64,000 bases of DNA from Helopsaltes ochotensis (lineage: Eukaryota > Chordata > Aves > Passeriformes > Locustellidae), in NCBI GenBank assembly GCA_013400155.1, contig VXBM01001333.1:62001-126000 (forward strand). The letters run 5' to 3'. Shown piece after piece: positions 49,566 to 62,473 of this stretch. Position 1 is the stretch's first letter; each line of letters begins with the position of its first letter. Made by a program: the position numbers and the translations under genes. Below the pieces are notes generated by a model. It worked only from the letters and a program-made list of their open reading frames with translations, had not been told where the DNA came from and searched no databases.

Positions 49566-52500
49566 GTGCATATATGCAGTTGTAAAAAATTATGAAATTG
49601 TTCTGAAAAATTATCTGGCAGACAGTTTGATATGGCTGTAGATGTGAACTCAACTCCACGGTCACTCTTTAAACAGCAGGATTTGTTTGTCATTTATCAA
49701 AGTTTAATAAGTGCAGTCCGCCTCATATGAGGAAAGGGGAGTGAGGAAAAAGGGGAAGAGTGAAGCAGACCACAGATTATGCTTTTGAAAGTGTCCCAGC
49801 CTTACTCTGCTTGTTCTGTTTAAAAAAAAGATGATCAAAGGACTGAAAGTGCAACATCCTTTGAGAATTGCCAGGCAAGTGCTCTGTGATGACTGGCTTT
49901 TGTGCAGCTCAAGCAGCAGTCGGTTCTGTGCACTGTCTGGACTCTCATTATCACTCATCTGTCAAACCTGCTGCTGCGAAAAGTGCTGGGGTGAAGGTCA
50001 ACTTGTAAAGTAGCAGCAGTAGAAGCAGACATGTGCTCTGTTCTTTGGTGAGTTAGTTGTCAGTCCTTATTCTCTAATGCAGTTAATCCCCTCTCCAAGA
50101 CTAAATTGGTGATGAATGTTGTTCCCTTCCTTTGCACTCTGACCTGTCCACAGGAGGTGCTAAAGGAAGCTTTTTATTCCCCATGACTCCAGGAACCTGG
50201 AAACTTGTGACTGAAGGGTGATAAATGAATGTAATTTGTCCTTTTGGGAAATTCAGAAGAGTCAGGTTGCACAGCAATTTTTTTTTTTCCAAGATTTAAG
50301 AAAAAAAAAAAAAAGAAATCCAGTAAAAATGTATCTGGTAATTTTGGTAAACTGTGACTGCACTGCTTGTCACGTGGTGGCATTAAAACCAGACTGTCAC
50401 ATTACAGATAGAACGGACTCAGTATATCAACTAATCAGTTCCCACGTGCAAGGCTGAAATATTTTCCACAGAGCTTGTCCCACTATTGGCTGATCAAAAT
50501 GCTACTCTGTCCTGGTGGAAGACACCTAAGAGTAAATCTGCTGCAAGATAGTGAGTGTCACCTACATTTTGTCATTAAAGCCCTATTCTTGCTCTCTCAC
50601 AGATTCATAAAAGTAAATAAATATCTATTTAAAGTCTTCTGCAAATCCTTAACCAAAGACTAAAATATCACCAGTAGTCTGGATCTTGACTTTTCCATAA
50701 TCATTCTCTCTAAGTTTGGAGTTTTTTGGTTTGGGTTTTTTTGTTATTTTTTTAATTTAAATAATTGAAGTTTAAATATCCGTGGAAGATTATTTTTTAA
50801 GTGAGATATATATATAGTCAGACTGATAATTTCTTCTAAAAGTTTTGCATGTATTATGGTTTGTGGGGAAAAAGCATACTACCTATTGACAACTGGGTAT
50901 TCCTGCCAGAAATATTCTAATCACTTTAAAACTGGAAAAATCTTTCAATTTCTGGAGAAACTCAGAGTAGGTTTGATTCCCAAATGTTCCCTTGGGACAT
51001 TGCAAGTTGAGTTGAGTTCCCTGTTAATATTATCTGCTACGGTGAGCTTTTTACTAGGTTTCTCAAATATTTTTTGCCTGAATTTTTTTTTCATAGATGT
51101 AATGATGATTCAGTGATACCAAATTACTTATCAACTTTATTTTGATGTTACCACACTGTTCAATACAATGTTATGCAAATAAATTGGGATCTTACTTTAT
51201 CAGTACCTGAACCCCTCATGGAGGTAGCATCTAGCCTGTCCCCTTTCTTTTAGCCATTAATAATTTCAGGTTCTGAGCCTGATAATAGTCTGACAGTGGG
51301 CATATGCGCTATTCCAATTGGTAATGGGAAACCCTGTTCTCTGAGGAATACTATCTCAGGTCCCTGGAACCATCACCTATCACTGAAGCCACCTACGTCA
51401 GGCTGGAACGAGATGGGAGGAGGGACCTTACCACTATCAGGGCTCAGAATTGGTGTTTGAGGTAAAATACCCTTTTTTTACAAAAAATGAATTGTAAAAA
51501 ACCATATTCCTTCACACTAATACATTCCACAAAGTTATCCTGATGTTAAATTAAGCCTGTCTGAAAAGATTTCTTGGACCCTGGATAGATTTTGTTAGCA
51601 AAAGTCCACAGACAAATTGCCCTGGAGAAAGTTGTTGCTAAGTGCTTTCACATAGGATATAGAAAATAAAGCATGAAGTCCCTTGTTCCTCAGGGACAGA
51701 TTAGAAACTAAAATTTCATGCATGCCATGAGTATCAGCTCCTCTGAAATTGGCCATCTCTCCCCAAAACTCTTGAAAGCCTTTTTGTTCACGTCAGGAAC
51801 TGAACACAAATGAAAGAACTCTGACATTTATCATAAGATGGAAACCTTGTTTTCCATCCAGCTGTATATTTCAGGGAAAAGAGACAGCAAGCATTCATCT
51901 TTATTTTTTGTGTATAAATTCAGAATGAGATACATTAAAGAACTATTTTACTAGATACTTCCATGGGCTTTGGAGTGATCAAAAGATACAGTAAATGTTG
52001 TCTGGAACTGAGGTAATAAAATCACTTTACAATTTATTTTATACAAGCAAAGACTTCTGATATCACAGCTCTTTCTGAGGAACTGAAGTACACAACACAT
52101 TCTGGCAAATTCTTGAGGTAGAATAAAGCAATGTGACTCCTTCAGATTTAACGGAGTTGAGCTGCTTTGTACCAAGTCAGCAGCTGTCGCCTGTGCCCGA
52201 TGATTCTCAGTGGTTTAGTTTGGATATTTGGTCTAGCACTAAGTTGAGGTGTGATGTGCTATTACAGAGTTTGTCTTGTCAGCCAAGTTAGACGGAGCAA
52301 ATAGCCATGTGTTAGAACTCCAGGGGGCAGCTCCATGAATTCCCCAGGGTGGCCTGGAAAGTGGAGTCCTTCTACAGGTGAACTTGGGTGCTCGTGAAAC
52401 AAAAATGTAACACAAATTAATTCAAACCTATCTGATCGTTTCATCATCCCATTGAAAGAACTGGATGCTTTTTTTATTTCAATATTTCATCCTGAAGAGT

Positions 52501-55500
52501 CCTCTTGCTGAAAGAATAATGAGGAATCGTGGGTGTGGTGTTTTGAAGTCTAGTACTATCCTTGTCTGTGCATCACAATTATAGTTACTGTCAGACATCT
52601 GCCTCAGCAAATATCTCAAGGACTGATGGTTTAAAATTACTTTTGCTGTTGTATAAGGTGTTTATTTAATGGAATAATTACACCCATCTTTGTGAAGGCA
52701 GTCCAAGTACAAAGTGCCTCTATCTGTGCAAAAACCAATCAATGAATACTAGAAATATTTAGAAATATTTCACTCTAAATCAGTAATTGACAGTTGGCAC
52801 AATTTTTCTGAGTGAGTTTTTCTGATGTTCCTTTGCATTTTCCTTTATAATAAAGTCATGGTAGGAGGAATGTTAATTAAAGACCATAAATTATACTCTA
52901 GTGAGAGTGAAAAATCTATTTAAATTACTATAGTACTAATTTTAGAAATATTGAATAAATCTGCATTGCTTCTAAGTATTAGCTTTCTTTTAAATGCTTT
53001 CATTTATTTATCTTCAGTTGAGTTTTAATTTCTTCAGGATTTTATGGGGAGATAGAATGCCACTAAAGTGATCTGATAAAAAATTTAATAAAATATGAAA
53101 CCAAAAATATCTTTTTTGTTTGTTTGTTTTATTGACAATAAAAACATATCAAAGGTGATGTGGTAATAGTCAAAGCTTAAAATGTATAATAAGAGGCAGC
53201 TGAACTTAACCAGTTTACTATCTACATGTTGGGGTATTTTTATCTATATGAATCTCTCATATAGCTACAAAAAAAAGCTGCAGCTGTGAATGCAATGAAC
53301 TATCCTACCATGTGATTGCAATACCACCATGGGTGTGCTTAGCCTTGGGAATCCGATGGAAGTTGTTTCCTGATATCAGCTGTTGCACTTTTATTCTGAA
53401 GTTTGGTATGACAGTGTTAAAGGATTTAAAGACGTGTTTGTCACCATAAAAAACTCCTCCAAGTGCTAAAATGTCAGGTAACAGTCAAGCATTCTTACAC
53501 ATGAAATATGTGATTTTGGTCTTCTGTAAAGGGTAGTTGCAGAAGAAAGGATGGCACAGCAAGTTTTGGACAAAATATTATGCAAAATCATTGCAAGTGG
53601 CTAGACTTTTGAAACAGTGTGTCTGGTGCCTTAAACATCTGGGTGTTGAACCCTTATTTGAGCCTCTGATCAACACCACATGCCTCATGTATATTTTAGC
53701 AAGTTTTTTTGCCTCTAAAAGTGGAAGCAGTGGGAATAAGGGTTCAGCTCTTTAAGTGTTTTTTCCCTTTTTCACTATATGAGAAATGGTCAAAAAGAGA
53801 ATGGCCACAGTAAATTATAATTTAGTGGTGTTTGCAGTTAAAGGCAGTTTTCAACAAGTTTGTGTGCAGCAGTCACTGCTGCCAATAAATGAGTCAGGTG
53901 ATTCAGTACAGAATCACCCTGGGTAAATAGTACAATCTATATAAAAATATTAAAATTGAAGTTTATATTGATATCATGGACTGTGGTAACTGTAGGTAAG
54001 TAACTATTTATAATGATAGATCCATATTTGAGGTTTTACCTCATCCCACTGGTATAAATCAAGTGTGTTATCTCAATTGCTCTTTCCTATCTGAATATTC
54101 TCAGAGAGTAAAAAAAAAAAAAAGGTTCTGTATTTTGGAGAAGTTACGTTTCTTACAATAATGGTATTGCAAATTCATTTGGTAATGCCTTTCTGCATGT
54201 TTTGATTCACCCATAAGAAAAGTATAACTAAATCTACAGGTTGTTCATATTTTGATTTTTGTTGATATTATGAACAAAGCTGCCTGTTTATGGAAAAATT
54301 CCACCATGTTTCTTGTGTCTCTTGAAATGGTACCACAGTAAGGTAAAAATTTTCTGTATCAAATATGAATGAATCATCAGGATGTTGAAATTTTAGAGAA
54401 CAGTGATGAGCCCAAAATAAAGAAATGAATGGAATTGAATGTAGACACTACTTTAAAACAAATTTCAGGGTTTGTTGTTTTTGGTTTTTTTGTGTGATTT
54501 TAATGTAAAGAAAAAATGAATCTTCATTTTGTATTTTTTGTATTTTCAAGAAGACTAGTACAGTATTTTCTTGATTTTGTTATTTGGTAACTGTTAAAGC
54601 TTTCAAACATGGAATATTTGTGACATCACTCCTGCAGTTCCAAAACACTGCTTTAGTTCTGCTAAAAAAGTTAGTTTTCTAAGAAGACCTGAAAGCAGTT
54701 TTAAGAAAACTGTCTAAAAAAACTAAGACTCGATTTTTTCTTCTCTACCCTGCCATAGGTCATCGTTAAAGTCCTACGAATCAGAAAAAAAGTTATTTTT
54801 TTTGTTTGTTGCCACCACTGTTGCTGATATATTGCTGAGGATCTTCTCATGATATCGAAGTTTTTCTTTGGGTGCCATGTGTTACCATGTGTTTTGTAGA
54901 ACTATGTGGGCACAAAAGCATGAATCATGCTGACTTCAGGTCATCATCTGCAAAATGGAGCTAGACTTTGCCAGGAATTGTTGATTGGTGCTTGGAGTTA
55001 TTGCTGCGTGAATAAAGCTGGGGTATTCATAGGCTGACTGACTAATGGGGAATACGCACTGTCAAATAAAGGATATTTGATGACAGCTGCACACAAAGTT
55101 GCATGAATAATGATTTTTTTTTGGTGCTAAGGCCAACAAAAATCATTTGTTTGAAAAATGCTGAAGCGAAACCGTAAAAGAAAAATTGAAAATATCTTTT
55201 CCCTGACCAAAAGTGTTTTCCATAGGAAACAAACCTGTGATTTGTTTGAAACCCATTCTTCCTGCCCCTTTTTGTCTTTCAGAACACTGATTTGCTGATA
55301 GGTTAAAAAGTTCTGCGTATCAATGTTCAATGCCAATACAGCTAGAAAAGCCTTCCTTTTTTCAGAACATTAACTAACTCTGCACAGTAATAATAGATAC
55401 TGCTAGATATAGCTCTTTTAGAGTTGGTGAAGAATTCAGATTTTAGAGCCAAGTTACTGAGGGTCTTTTGCTAGCTCAGTGTTTATATACAATAGATTCT

Positions 55501-57927
55501 TCAGCAGCAGTCCCTGGACTCCTATCTAATGAAATGTACATTTAACTAGATGTTCAATACACAGAGCCTGGTTTTGCTGGCAGCAGAGATCTGTTTAGTC
55601 ACCACGTGAAAATGCATTCACTAAAGCCCCGTTTATTTTTTCAATAAATTGACTGAAAATAATTCACACATCTATCTCCCATGGATTCTTTTGAGGCAAA
55701 TATGAAGCCCACAGAGGACACGTACGATGACCAACTGCTTGGACAATGCAGCTTGCCTGCAAGAGGCTCTGATGAGGTTCTGTTTTATGTAGGCTGCCCT
55801 ATTCCATATCTTGATGACCTCTTCTTCCCAGGTTGACTGCATGAATCTTCCCTTATTCATACATTCATTTCATTCAGCACATTTTCAATTTTATTATCCC
55901 TGATTATAATATCTTGCAGTCTAAATCCAAGGCACTTCTACTTCTGTCTCCCACTCTAACTCTCATCTTCAGTCAGGGAATTGAATTTCCCACTCTTCCT
56001 CTCAAATACTGAGTTCCTTCTTCCTTTCTGATTTTTCCTTTAAAACCTCTGTTTTTGTAGTTTATGACACATTCTGGACAGAATATTGCTATATTTCATT
56101 TCAATTATGTTTCATCAAAATAAGTGACACTGTAGAAATACAGTTTGCAAGAGCATGCAAATACCCTTTCAGCTTTTAGTAAAAATGTACCCAAAGTCAA
56201 TTAAATTCTCCCTTTTTTATAAAGTGCTCAGAATATTTAGAAAATCTAGATGTCAGAATATTAATGGCATGTGTATATATTCATAACTTTAACCCCCTTG
56301 ATTATTTAAGTCTCTTTTAGAACATGAAGTTGAAAATGTAAATAAACATAAACTAGTTGTCTTGAGATGGTTTTCAGGCTTTTAGCATTCAGTCAGCAGT
56401 TTAAAAGCCTGTCAAGGTCAAGCATGCAAATTTTTATGTCATAGGACCTACTTAAGATTTAAATTCTGCTATTTAAATTTTTTTTTCAACTATCACATTA
56501 GCAATGTCATCTCAAATAAAGCCCTGTCTTTGGGTACCACTTAATCCATTTTATAAAATGGATTTTTCATCAACAATTTTTTTAAAGACAGGAGCAAATT
56601 TCTCTAACACGCATTAAGAGGAGTTTCATGGGCTGACTTTCATGCAGATGCTGCTGTGGAAGCAGCGGCACATGGCGACTCCATGTGCACAAATAGCTCC
56701 ATCATATGAGACAGCTCTCCACTCCTTCATGGCTAATCTGATGCCAATGCAGCATTAAGGTGGACTCCATCTGTTTTCAAAATTGCTGGTTACTTTTATT
56801 TACGAGTAGCCAGCTAAATATCTGCAAGATATTTATACCACAGCATGCTTTGGAGTTTTATGCAGCCTGGCCTCTCTAAACCAATCCTTGCGTCACTTTC
56901 AAGACCTAGAATTCCTTCAGTTGCTACAAGATACCTCCAGATATGCATCATCCTGGACAGTGAAAAAAGCAGCAATTAATGCTGATTCCACTCCTCTGAA
57001 AACAAATTGACCAGGACTGAGTTCTACTAGTGATGGAAAAAGTTCCTTTCTTGCCTCCACAGGACCCACCAATGAGCAACAACCAAATGAATTCTTGGGA
57101 TTTGTGAAGGAACATGATGTTAATGCATTCATACTGTGCATGCATGTTTAACTGAGCTCTAACACACAAGTGTCCCTGCTAGGCCTCTGTAGGACCTAGA
57201 TGAGCACATGCAGGATCCAAATTCCTTTAGTTCAGGAAGCAGGAAAGAACAATAACTTTAATTATTTTAATTAATTTTAAAAACCAACAATATTCCTAAT
57301 TGTAAGAATATACTGCAAATCCCATTGTAAATAGTTTTACAGAAATGTCAGCAAAGGTTTCCTTAATTCATTTACTTCTGTGCAACTCCCCCTTCCTCAT
57401 CTTGGTCAGTATGAGGTCCTATTATAGCTTCCTACCCTTTGCAGCTACTCCTTTGGCCCAAATTATTTTTACAGTTTCTGTGTGTGTTTTACACTGTTTT
57501 ACAGTTTCTGTGCTGCTCTTTCCATAAACACAGTGACTTGTGTTTTAGCAGGGCAAATGACCATTTACATTAAGGAAAATGAGGAAATAAGAGACAAATA
57601 AGCAAGCTCCACACAACACAGTGTTTGTCACTCATTCTGACAGCAGGTATCTTGAGCCAGTCTGCCCTAAATAGGAGGAAGAATGAGATCTCCCACAATT
57701 AAAGAGACAGAAAAGGAGCAGAGAACAACATGAACATCTCACATATATAGTGTAAAAAACTGTGAAAATTTAAGTCTGACAAGTTGTCCTGCCTTAGAGA
57801 AGTATCCAGCAGTATAGAATGAAATGTTCGGTTTGCAACCTGTAAATCTGAAATAGCTTCAGATGGGAAACCAGAGAGTGTGATGGGGTGAGAAAAAAAG
57901 AGAGCTGCATATAGATTTTTTTAAAGA
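49566..57927. other. Unique non-coding DNA
   Basis: No gene recognised. T11 and A14 runs at 50278-50288 and 50301-50314 could pair as a hairpin. A 10-base unit is duplicated in tandem at 52751-52770. Blocks at 54880-55110 and 56590-56940 have mixed composition and dense short motifs like conserved non-coding DNA. The first of these also has a MIR-like CATCATCTGCAAAATGGAG. A perfect 22-base palindrome lies at 56543-56564, an inverted repeat with 10-bp arms at 56375-56411, and a 16-base direct repeat at 57467-57512. Confidence 0.5.
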
Positions 57928-59740
57928 ATGCAAAACTATCATGGAGATGTGTATTCAAATGGTGCAATATACACATCACTTCCTTCTGTAAAAGATCTTG
58001 GGGTAAAAAAGGATCTTCATCTATACCCCTTGGTCTCTAATCCTGAAATTAGAGAGTGCCTTGATTTTTGTCAGAACTTGCTAAATCATGGGAAGCTATG
58101 CAGACACTGGTTGCTAGTACAAGAGGATTTGACTGACAAAGCGAAACTGTGGATTATGGAACTAGAATTTAGGAGACAAAAGTCCAATTTTAACCTGCTA
58201 AATTAAAAAAAGGTATTCTCTGAAGTCAGAAGGACTATAGGTGCACAAAGTTTAGCAATTATTCAAATACAAGGTTTAAATCATACATATTTTTCCTCCT
58301 AGCCTTCTAGGAATAGTTTCCATAGCAAACTAAATAGACATGTTGAAAGGAACTTCACACTTATCAGCAAATAGTGTTCTGAAGTTAAAAAATAAAGGGC
58401 TGAAGTGGAATGGTCAAAACTTTAGCTGATTTGACTTAGAAAAGGAAATGAAAACATGTAAAGCAGAACAAAGAGAGGTACTATGAAGAATTTATACATT
58501 GTTGATAGAAGAGGAAATAAAGACAGTTAAGTATCATCTAAATCTAAGTCCAAAACTGAATGAATACTTTACTATAGTTGTCTATGAAAAATTTTAGTGC
58601 ACAATAGACAGACATCTTCACAGCAGACATTGCTCTGAGGCAGGTAGCTGGATTAGTGAGGGAATTGAGAGTCCACATAACACAAAATTTTAGTTTGTCA
58701 AATAGGCGTCAATACCATATGACCTGAAAAACAGGAATATGACACATATGTTCAAGAAAAAAGGAAGATGTATTCCAAATAAACTGCAGGCTTATATCTC
58801 TGATTAGAGTAATAAAAAAAGTCTTTGAAACATGTTTTAGAGATGATAATAAAGCCATAAATTTAAAAGAATAAATGGATAGGTTGAACCACAAATTTTT
58901 TGAGAGTTGTGTATGATCTTTTCTAGATCTATGCTCTTGTGAATTACTGTTTTTTCCTGGTTTTAGAGAATAATGATACACCAGAACTAATCTGCTTCAG
59001 GGAAGTTTCTGATATGATACTGCATCAGAATTTACTTATTTCAAGAGACAGATAAGGTGAACAAGAATTGGTTCATGTGGAGAAAAACTCTTGCTTACAC
59101 TGAAAGAGGAATTACCAGGTTGAAGAAAGACTACTAAAGGGAGTTCCTCAAAGATCAGCCTTGATACTAGACTGAGCTAATATCTTCACGTATTATCTTG
59201 GCAGATACAAAAATATTTTAACACCATTTTCTGATGACACGAAGTCGTTAGACTTTTTCAAAATATAGAGTAGTTGGAGGGGACACAAAGGAGTTGGATG
59301 ACCTTGAAAGCCAGAGCAATGGTAGTGGGATAAAGTACAGTAGTGCAAAATCATGCACTTGCAGACTACTGAAAAAGGATCCCTCTTTGAATTGCAGGGT
59401 TAGCAGTTGAAAATAACAAAGGAATAAAAAACAACTGAGTTAATACAGGATAGACAGAATATAGGGCATTATACAATGTATCCGTGAAAAAATGAACATC
59501 CCAATCTCAGGAAATAGAGTTTGAGACATTTCTGAGAGAGATAAGGAAAACTCTATCTAGAATACCATGTGTAAATAAACCACTCATGTTCAAGAAAGCA
59601 CAATTTAAACTGCTTTAAAAAGGGGGAGATCTGTAGGTAGATAGCAAACCTATCTTATATGACCAAAAGAATTTAAGAAGTTCACTTTAGCAAGTGAAAG
59701 GTAAAAAGCAACGTAACTCATGTCCAGGACAAGAAAAAAC
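57928..59740 (+). mobile_element. Old, heavily decayed CR1 LINE ORF2, plus strand
   Basis: The region follows CR1 ORF2 order on plus through many stops and frameshifts. The frame 57928-58206 ends in LEFRRQKSNFNLLN (58162-58203), like the DFRRA-F-LF motif that links endonuclease and reverse transcriptase in CR1. Around 58700-58800 lies a block like the 'N-TPIYKK...NYRPVSLTSVPGK' region of CR1. GVPQRSA is encoded at 59140-59160. The catalytic-site region reads FSDDTK at 59227-59244, so the two aspartates survive. The DDLE-type helix after it is at 59294-59350, and a CR1-like tail runs to about 59740. It resembles the older CR1 subfamilies shared with other reptiles more than the CR1 at 28237. 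It is inactive. The 5' and 3' limits are approximate. Confidence 0.72.
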
Positions 59741-60200
59741 ATTACATGCGTACATGATGGCCAATATTTGATGGAAGCCTAAAATTAGAGCCATCAAAGA
59801 AATGACTTTCGAAAATATTCTTACAGAATAAGAAACTTTATTAGCTTAAAAATACAGCATGCACATAAGGGATTGCAAAGTCTTCATATCATAGAGATAC
59901 TTCATATCATAGAGATATGTACAAGAGCAGGGGACTGGACACAGTGAGCAGTACTTTGGATTTGTGTTGGTTGTGTATCAAGGAAAAGTTGGGAAATCAA
60001 ATTACTAAGGTGAAACTGAATTTGAAAGAAACTGGAGTTGCTGAAAGCATGCACAGACAGATCATTTGTAAATCTATATTAAAGGAATGTGTCTTTAAAT
60101 TTACTGGAAGGTTCTTACCTTCCAGTATAAAATCAGTAGGTCTTGATTATTTACTCTAGTTCCCTGTGTAGGAGAGTTTTAAGTTTCTTAGAGCATGTTA
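59741..60200. other. Non-coding DNA between two CR1 pieces
   Basis: It contains an exact 18-bp tandem duplication (59882-59899 and 59900-59917) and an 11-bp inverted repeat with a 4-base loop (60102-60127). An 80-codon frame (59917-60159) is unidentified. Part of it may be the 3' end of the preceding old CR1. Confidence 0.5.
59882..59917. repeat. 18-bp tandem duplication, two exact copies
   Basis: CTTCATATCATAGAGATA is repeated twice without spacer. The ATCATAGA core resembles the CR1 3' terminal repeat, so it may be a decayed CR1 tail. Confidence 0.95.
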
Positions 60201-60315
60201 TCATAGAGTCATAAATGCACAGGACCATTTGGATTGTAAGAAACCTGTAAATATCATCTAGTTCAATGCCTTTGCATTGGCAGGGATATTTTTTACTATA
60301 TTGAATCCCTTAATT
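60201..60315 (-). mobile_element. CR1 LINE 3' UTR fragment, minus strand
   Basis: Plus reads TCATAGAGTCATAAATG at 60201, close to a doubled CR1 terminal octamer in reverse complement. It continues with TAAATATCATCTAGTTCAATGCC (60247-60269), like the CR1 GATCATCTAGTCCAACCCC block, and GCATTGGCAGGGA. Only about 115 bases are recognisable. It is opposite in orientation to the old CR1 at 57928-59740. Confidence 0.65.
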
Positions 60316-62398
60316 TCAATAAAGTCATTCCAATAGGAGAAAAATCACAGGAGATCAATGAAATTTTCTGAGGTGCAGAAAATGCGACCAAATTGAAGAA
60401 GTTAATTTAGCTGTTCCAGAAAACAGAATACTGTCAAGAATCTTGCAAGTTTTCTTGAGATACAGAAAGAAGGAGGGAAATACCTGTTCTTCATTTTCCA
60501 TGTTGGATAGCTTATGACAATATCATTTTAAGTATTTCTTACTGGAGTTTATAATGCCATTTCTAATGGTGAAAGTAGTTGAATACTGGAAGTAATTAAC
60601 CAAGAGTTTTGCAGAATCTCCATTGCTGGTACATCTTTAAGAAGAGGGGCAAACTCAGCATCTGTCATGAACAACACAACTATAAAAAATCCTGAGTTTA
60701 GATAAGGAAATGGAAGGAAGCACAAATCCAAGCTTTAATGACTCTTCAAAATCAATATTACTTTCTTTACCTCCACTTTCAGAATTTGAGGTATAAATTT
60801 AAAAAAAATTAATGTTCGTAATCTGCAGAGTAGATATTCCCAAATAAGATTAAAAGAGATTTTCTGAAACTGATAGTTTTCCATTGTGAAACATTATTTG
60901 TCCTGCATTATGATAAGAATCAAACTCAAATTAAATAAATGTAAGATTATTATACCATCTTATTTTATATGAGACTATTTTGTAGAGCTGGATGATACAA
61001 TTGAAAATGGAAAATATTAAATTTGTAGAATGATTACAAAGAGACAGCAACAGCAGGCTATCCTTGTTCATTGAAATTGTCCATCTCATGTAATCTCACT
61101 ATCTCCTATCCTTCTTTTAGCTCATAATGTTAATATTAAAGTTTTTCACTTATATACCAAATGTTGAAAATGTATATGAAAGGTACAAATACTGAAGAGG
61201 TAATTACATGAGTTTCAAGTTGTTTACAGAGACATTAATACAGAATTTTTTTACTGGAATCATGGTAGTTGCCTTTATTCCCTTTCAAGTTTTCCTGTCT
61301 CAGAATAAACAGTGAATACATTAATCATTTTGTCTCTAGAGACAAAGTAATTTTCATCTTGCTTAACAAGAATTTAAATTATTTTGTTAATATTAAATGT
61401 AATCTTGCTTTGTATGACAATTATCCAAGCCTTTTTTAAAAAGAAATAAAAACTGATGAATTAAAGGCAGGAATTATCAATGTACATGACACTTGTTAGA
61501 TTTTCAGGCATAGTTTATTTTGTTTCTAAAAGCATATGAGAAAAACAAATCTTTCAATCAGTCAATGAATGCACTTACTCAATTGTCCCTGAACTTCACT
61601 GGAAGAATAAAATGCAATCATGGAAGTTACAGTATGTATCTGATGGTCTCAGCCTAGATTAAATCTTTGTTTCTTATTAATTTCTATGATGCTTCATACC
61701 TGAAATATATAACTTGGCGTCTTTAGTTCATTATTCTTTATTATTCTAGTCCTCTGACTACAGACAATAACATCCATTCTCATATCTCTAAGAGGCTAAT
61801 TTGTCCATGTGTGCTTTTGGCAAAATACTCCTAAACAGATGAACACATTTTTGAAAGTGAGTTGTTAATTGACATTGTATAACTGGGGATATTGCTTATT
61901 GGGTAAAAATTCTGAAATGGCTTGTCTATTTGATACGTTAAGATCAAGCTGTACCAAAAGTGCTTATAGCTAATTAAAGTAGTACTTTTCCATTACAGAG
62001 ATTTCTCGACTTCTCTCAATTTATTTTTTTTAAGTTCAGTGCATTGAAATGAATAGAAAGACTCCCATTGTTAAGAGGAAGATTGTTCACAGCTTTGTCA
62101 ATTGATATAATCTTTTTCTTTCTCTTTCATCTTTTGAAGTGTCAGTCCATGCAGAGTATTTAGCTGGAGTATTTCCCTTTTCAACATTTAACCTTTCTAT
62201 TTTTTGATCCTTATTTGTATTTTTCTTTCACTTCTTGAATTCAAAGCTTCATTCATGTTAAAAAGCACCATACATTTTTTTTTAACTTCCAGTCCAGTTT
62301 TCTAAATATGTTTGTTTTATTTGGCTCCCAGTTCAAAGTCTCCTACCTATCTTCACATCATTATTTTGTGGGGGGGGTTTGGTTTCGTTTTGTTGGGG
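60316..62398. other. Unique AT-rich DNA
   Basis: No gene or repeat family recognised. An 8-base G run (62370-62377) and a T/G-rich stretch lie just before the poly-T tract. Confidence 0.5.
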
Positions 62399-62430
62399 TT
62401 TTTTTTTTCTTTTTTTTTTTTTTTTTTTTT

Positions 62431-62468
<38 letters not shown>
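62399..62468. repeat. 70-base poly-T tract
   Basis: T homopolymer interrupted only by one C (62409) and one G (62431). On the minus strand this is a poly-A tract, so it could be the tail of a retroposed sequence lying to its right. However, no polyadenylation signal is seen in the first 100 bases there. The length is likely unreliable in the assembly. Confidence 0.95.

Positions 62469-62473
<5 letters not shown>

Noticed and set aside
57540..57625. MIR-like GAAAATGAGGAAATAAGAGAC segment on minus
   Set aside because: Only one short block resembles MIR and the rest does not follow the consensus order.
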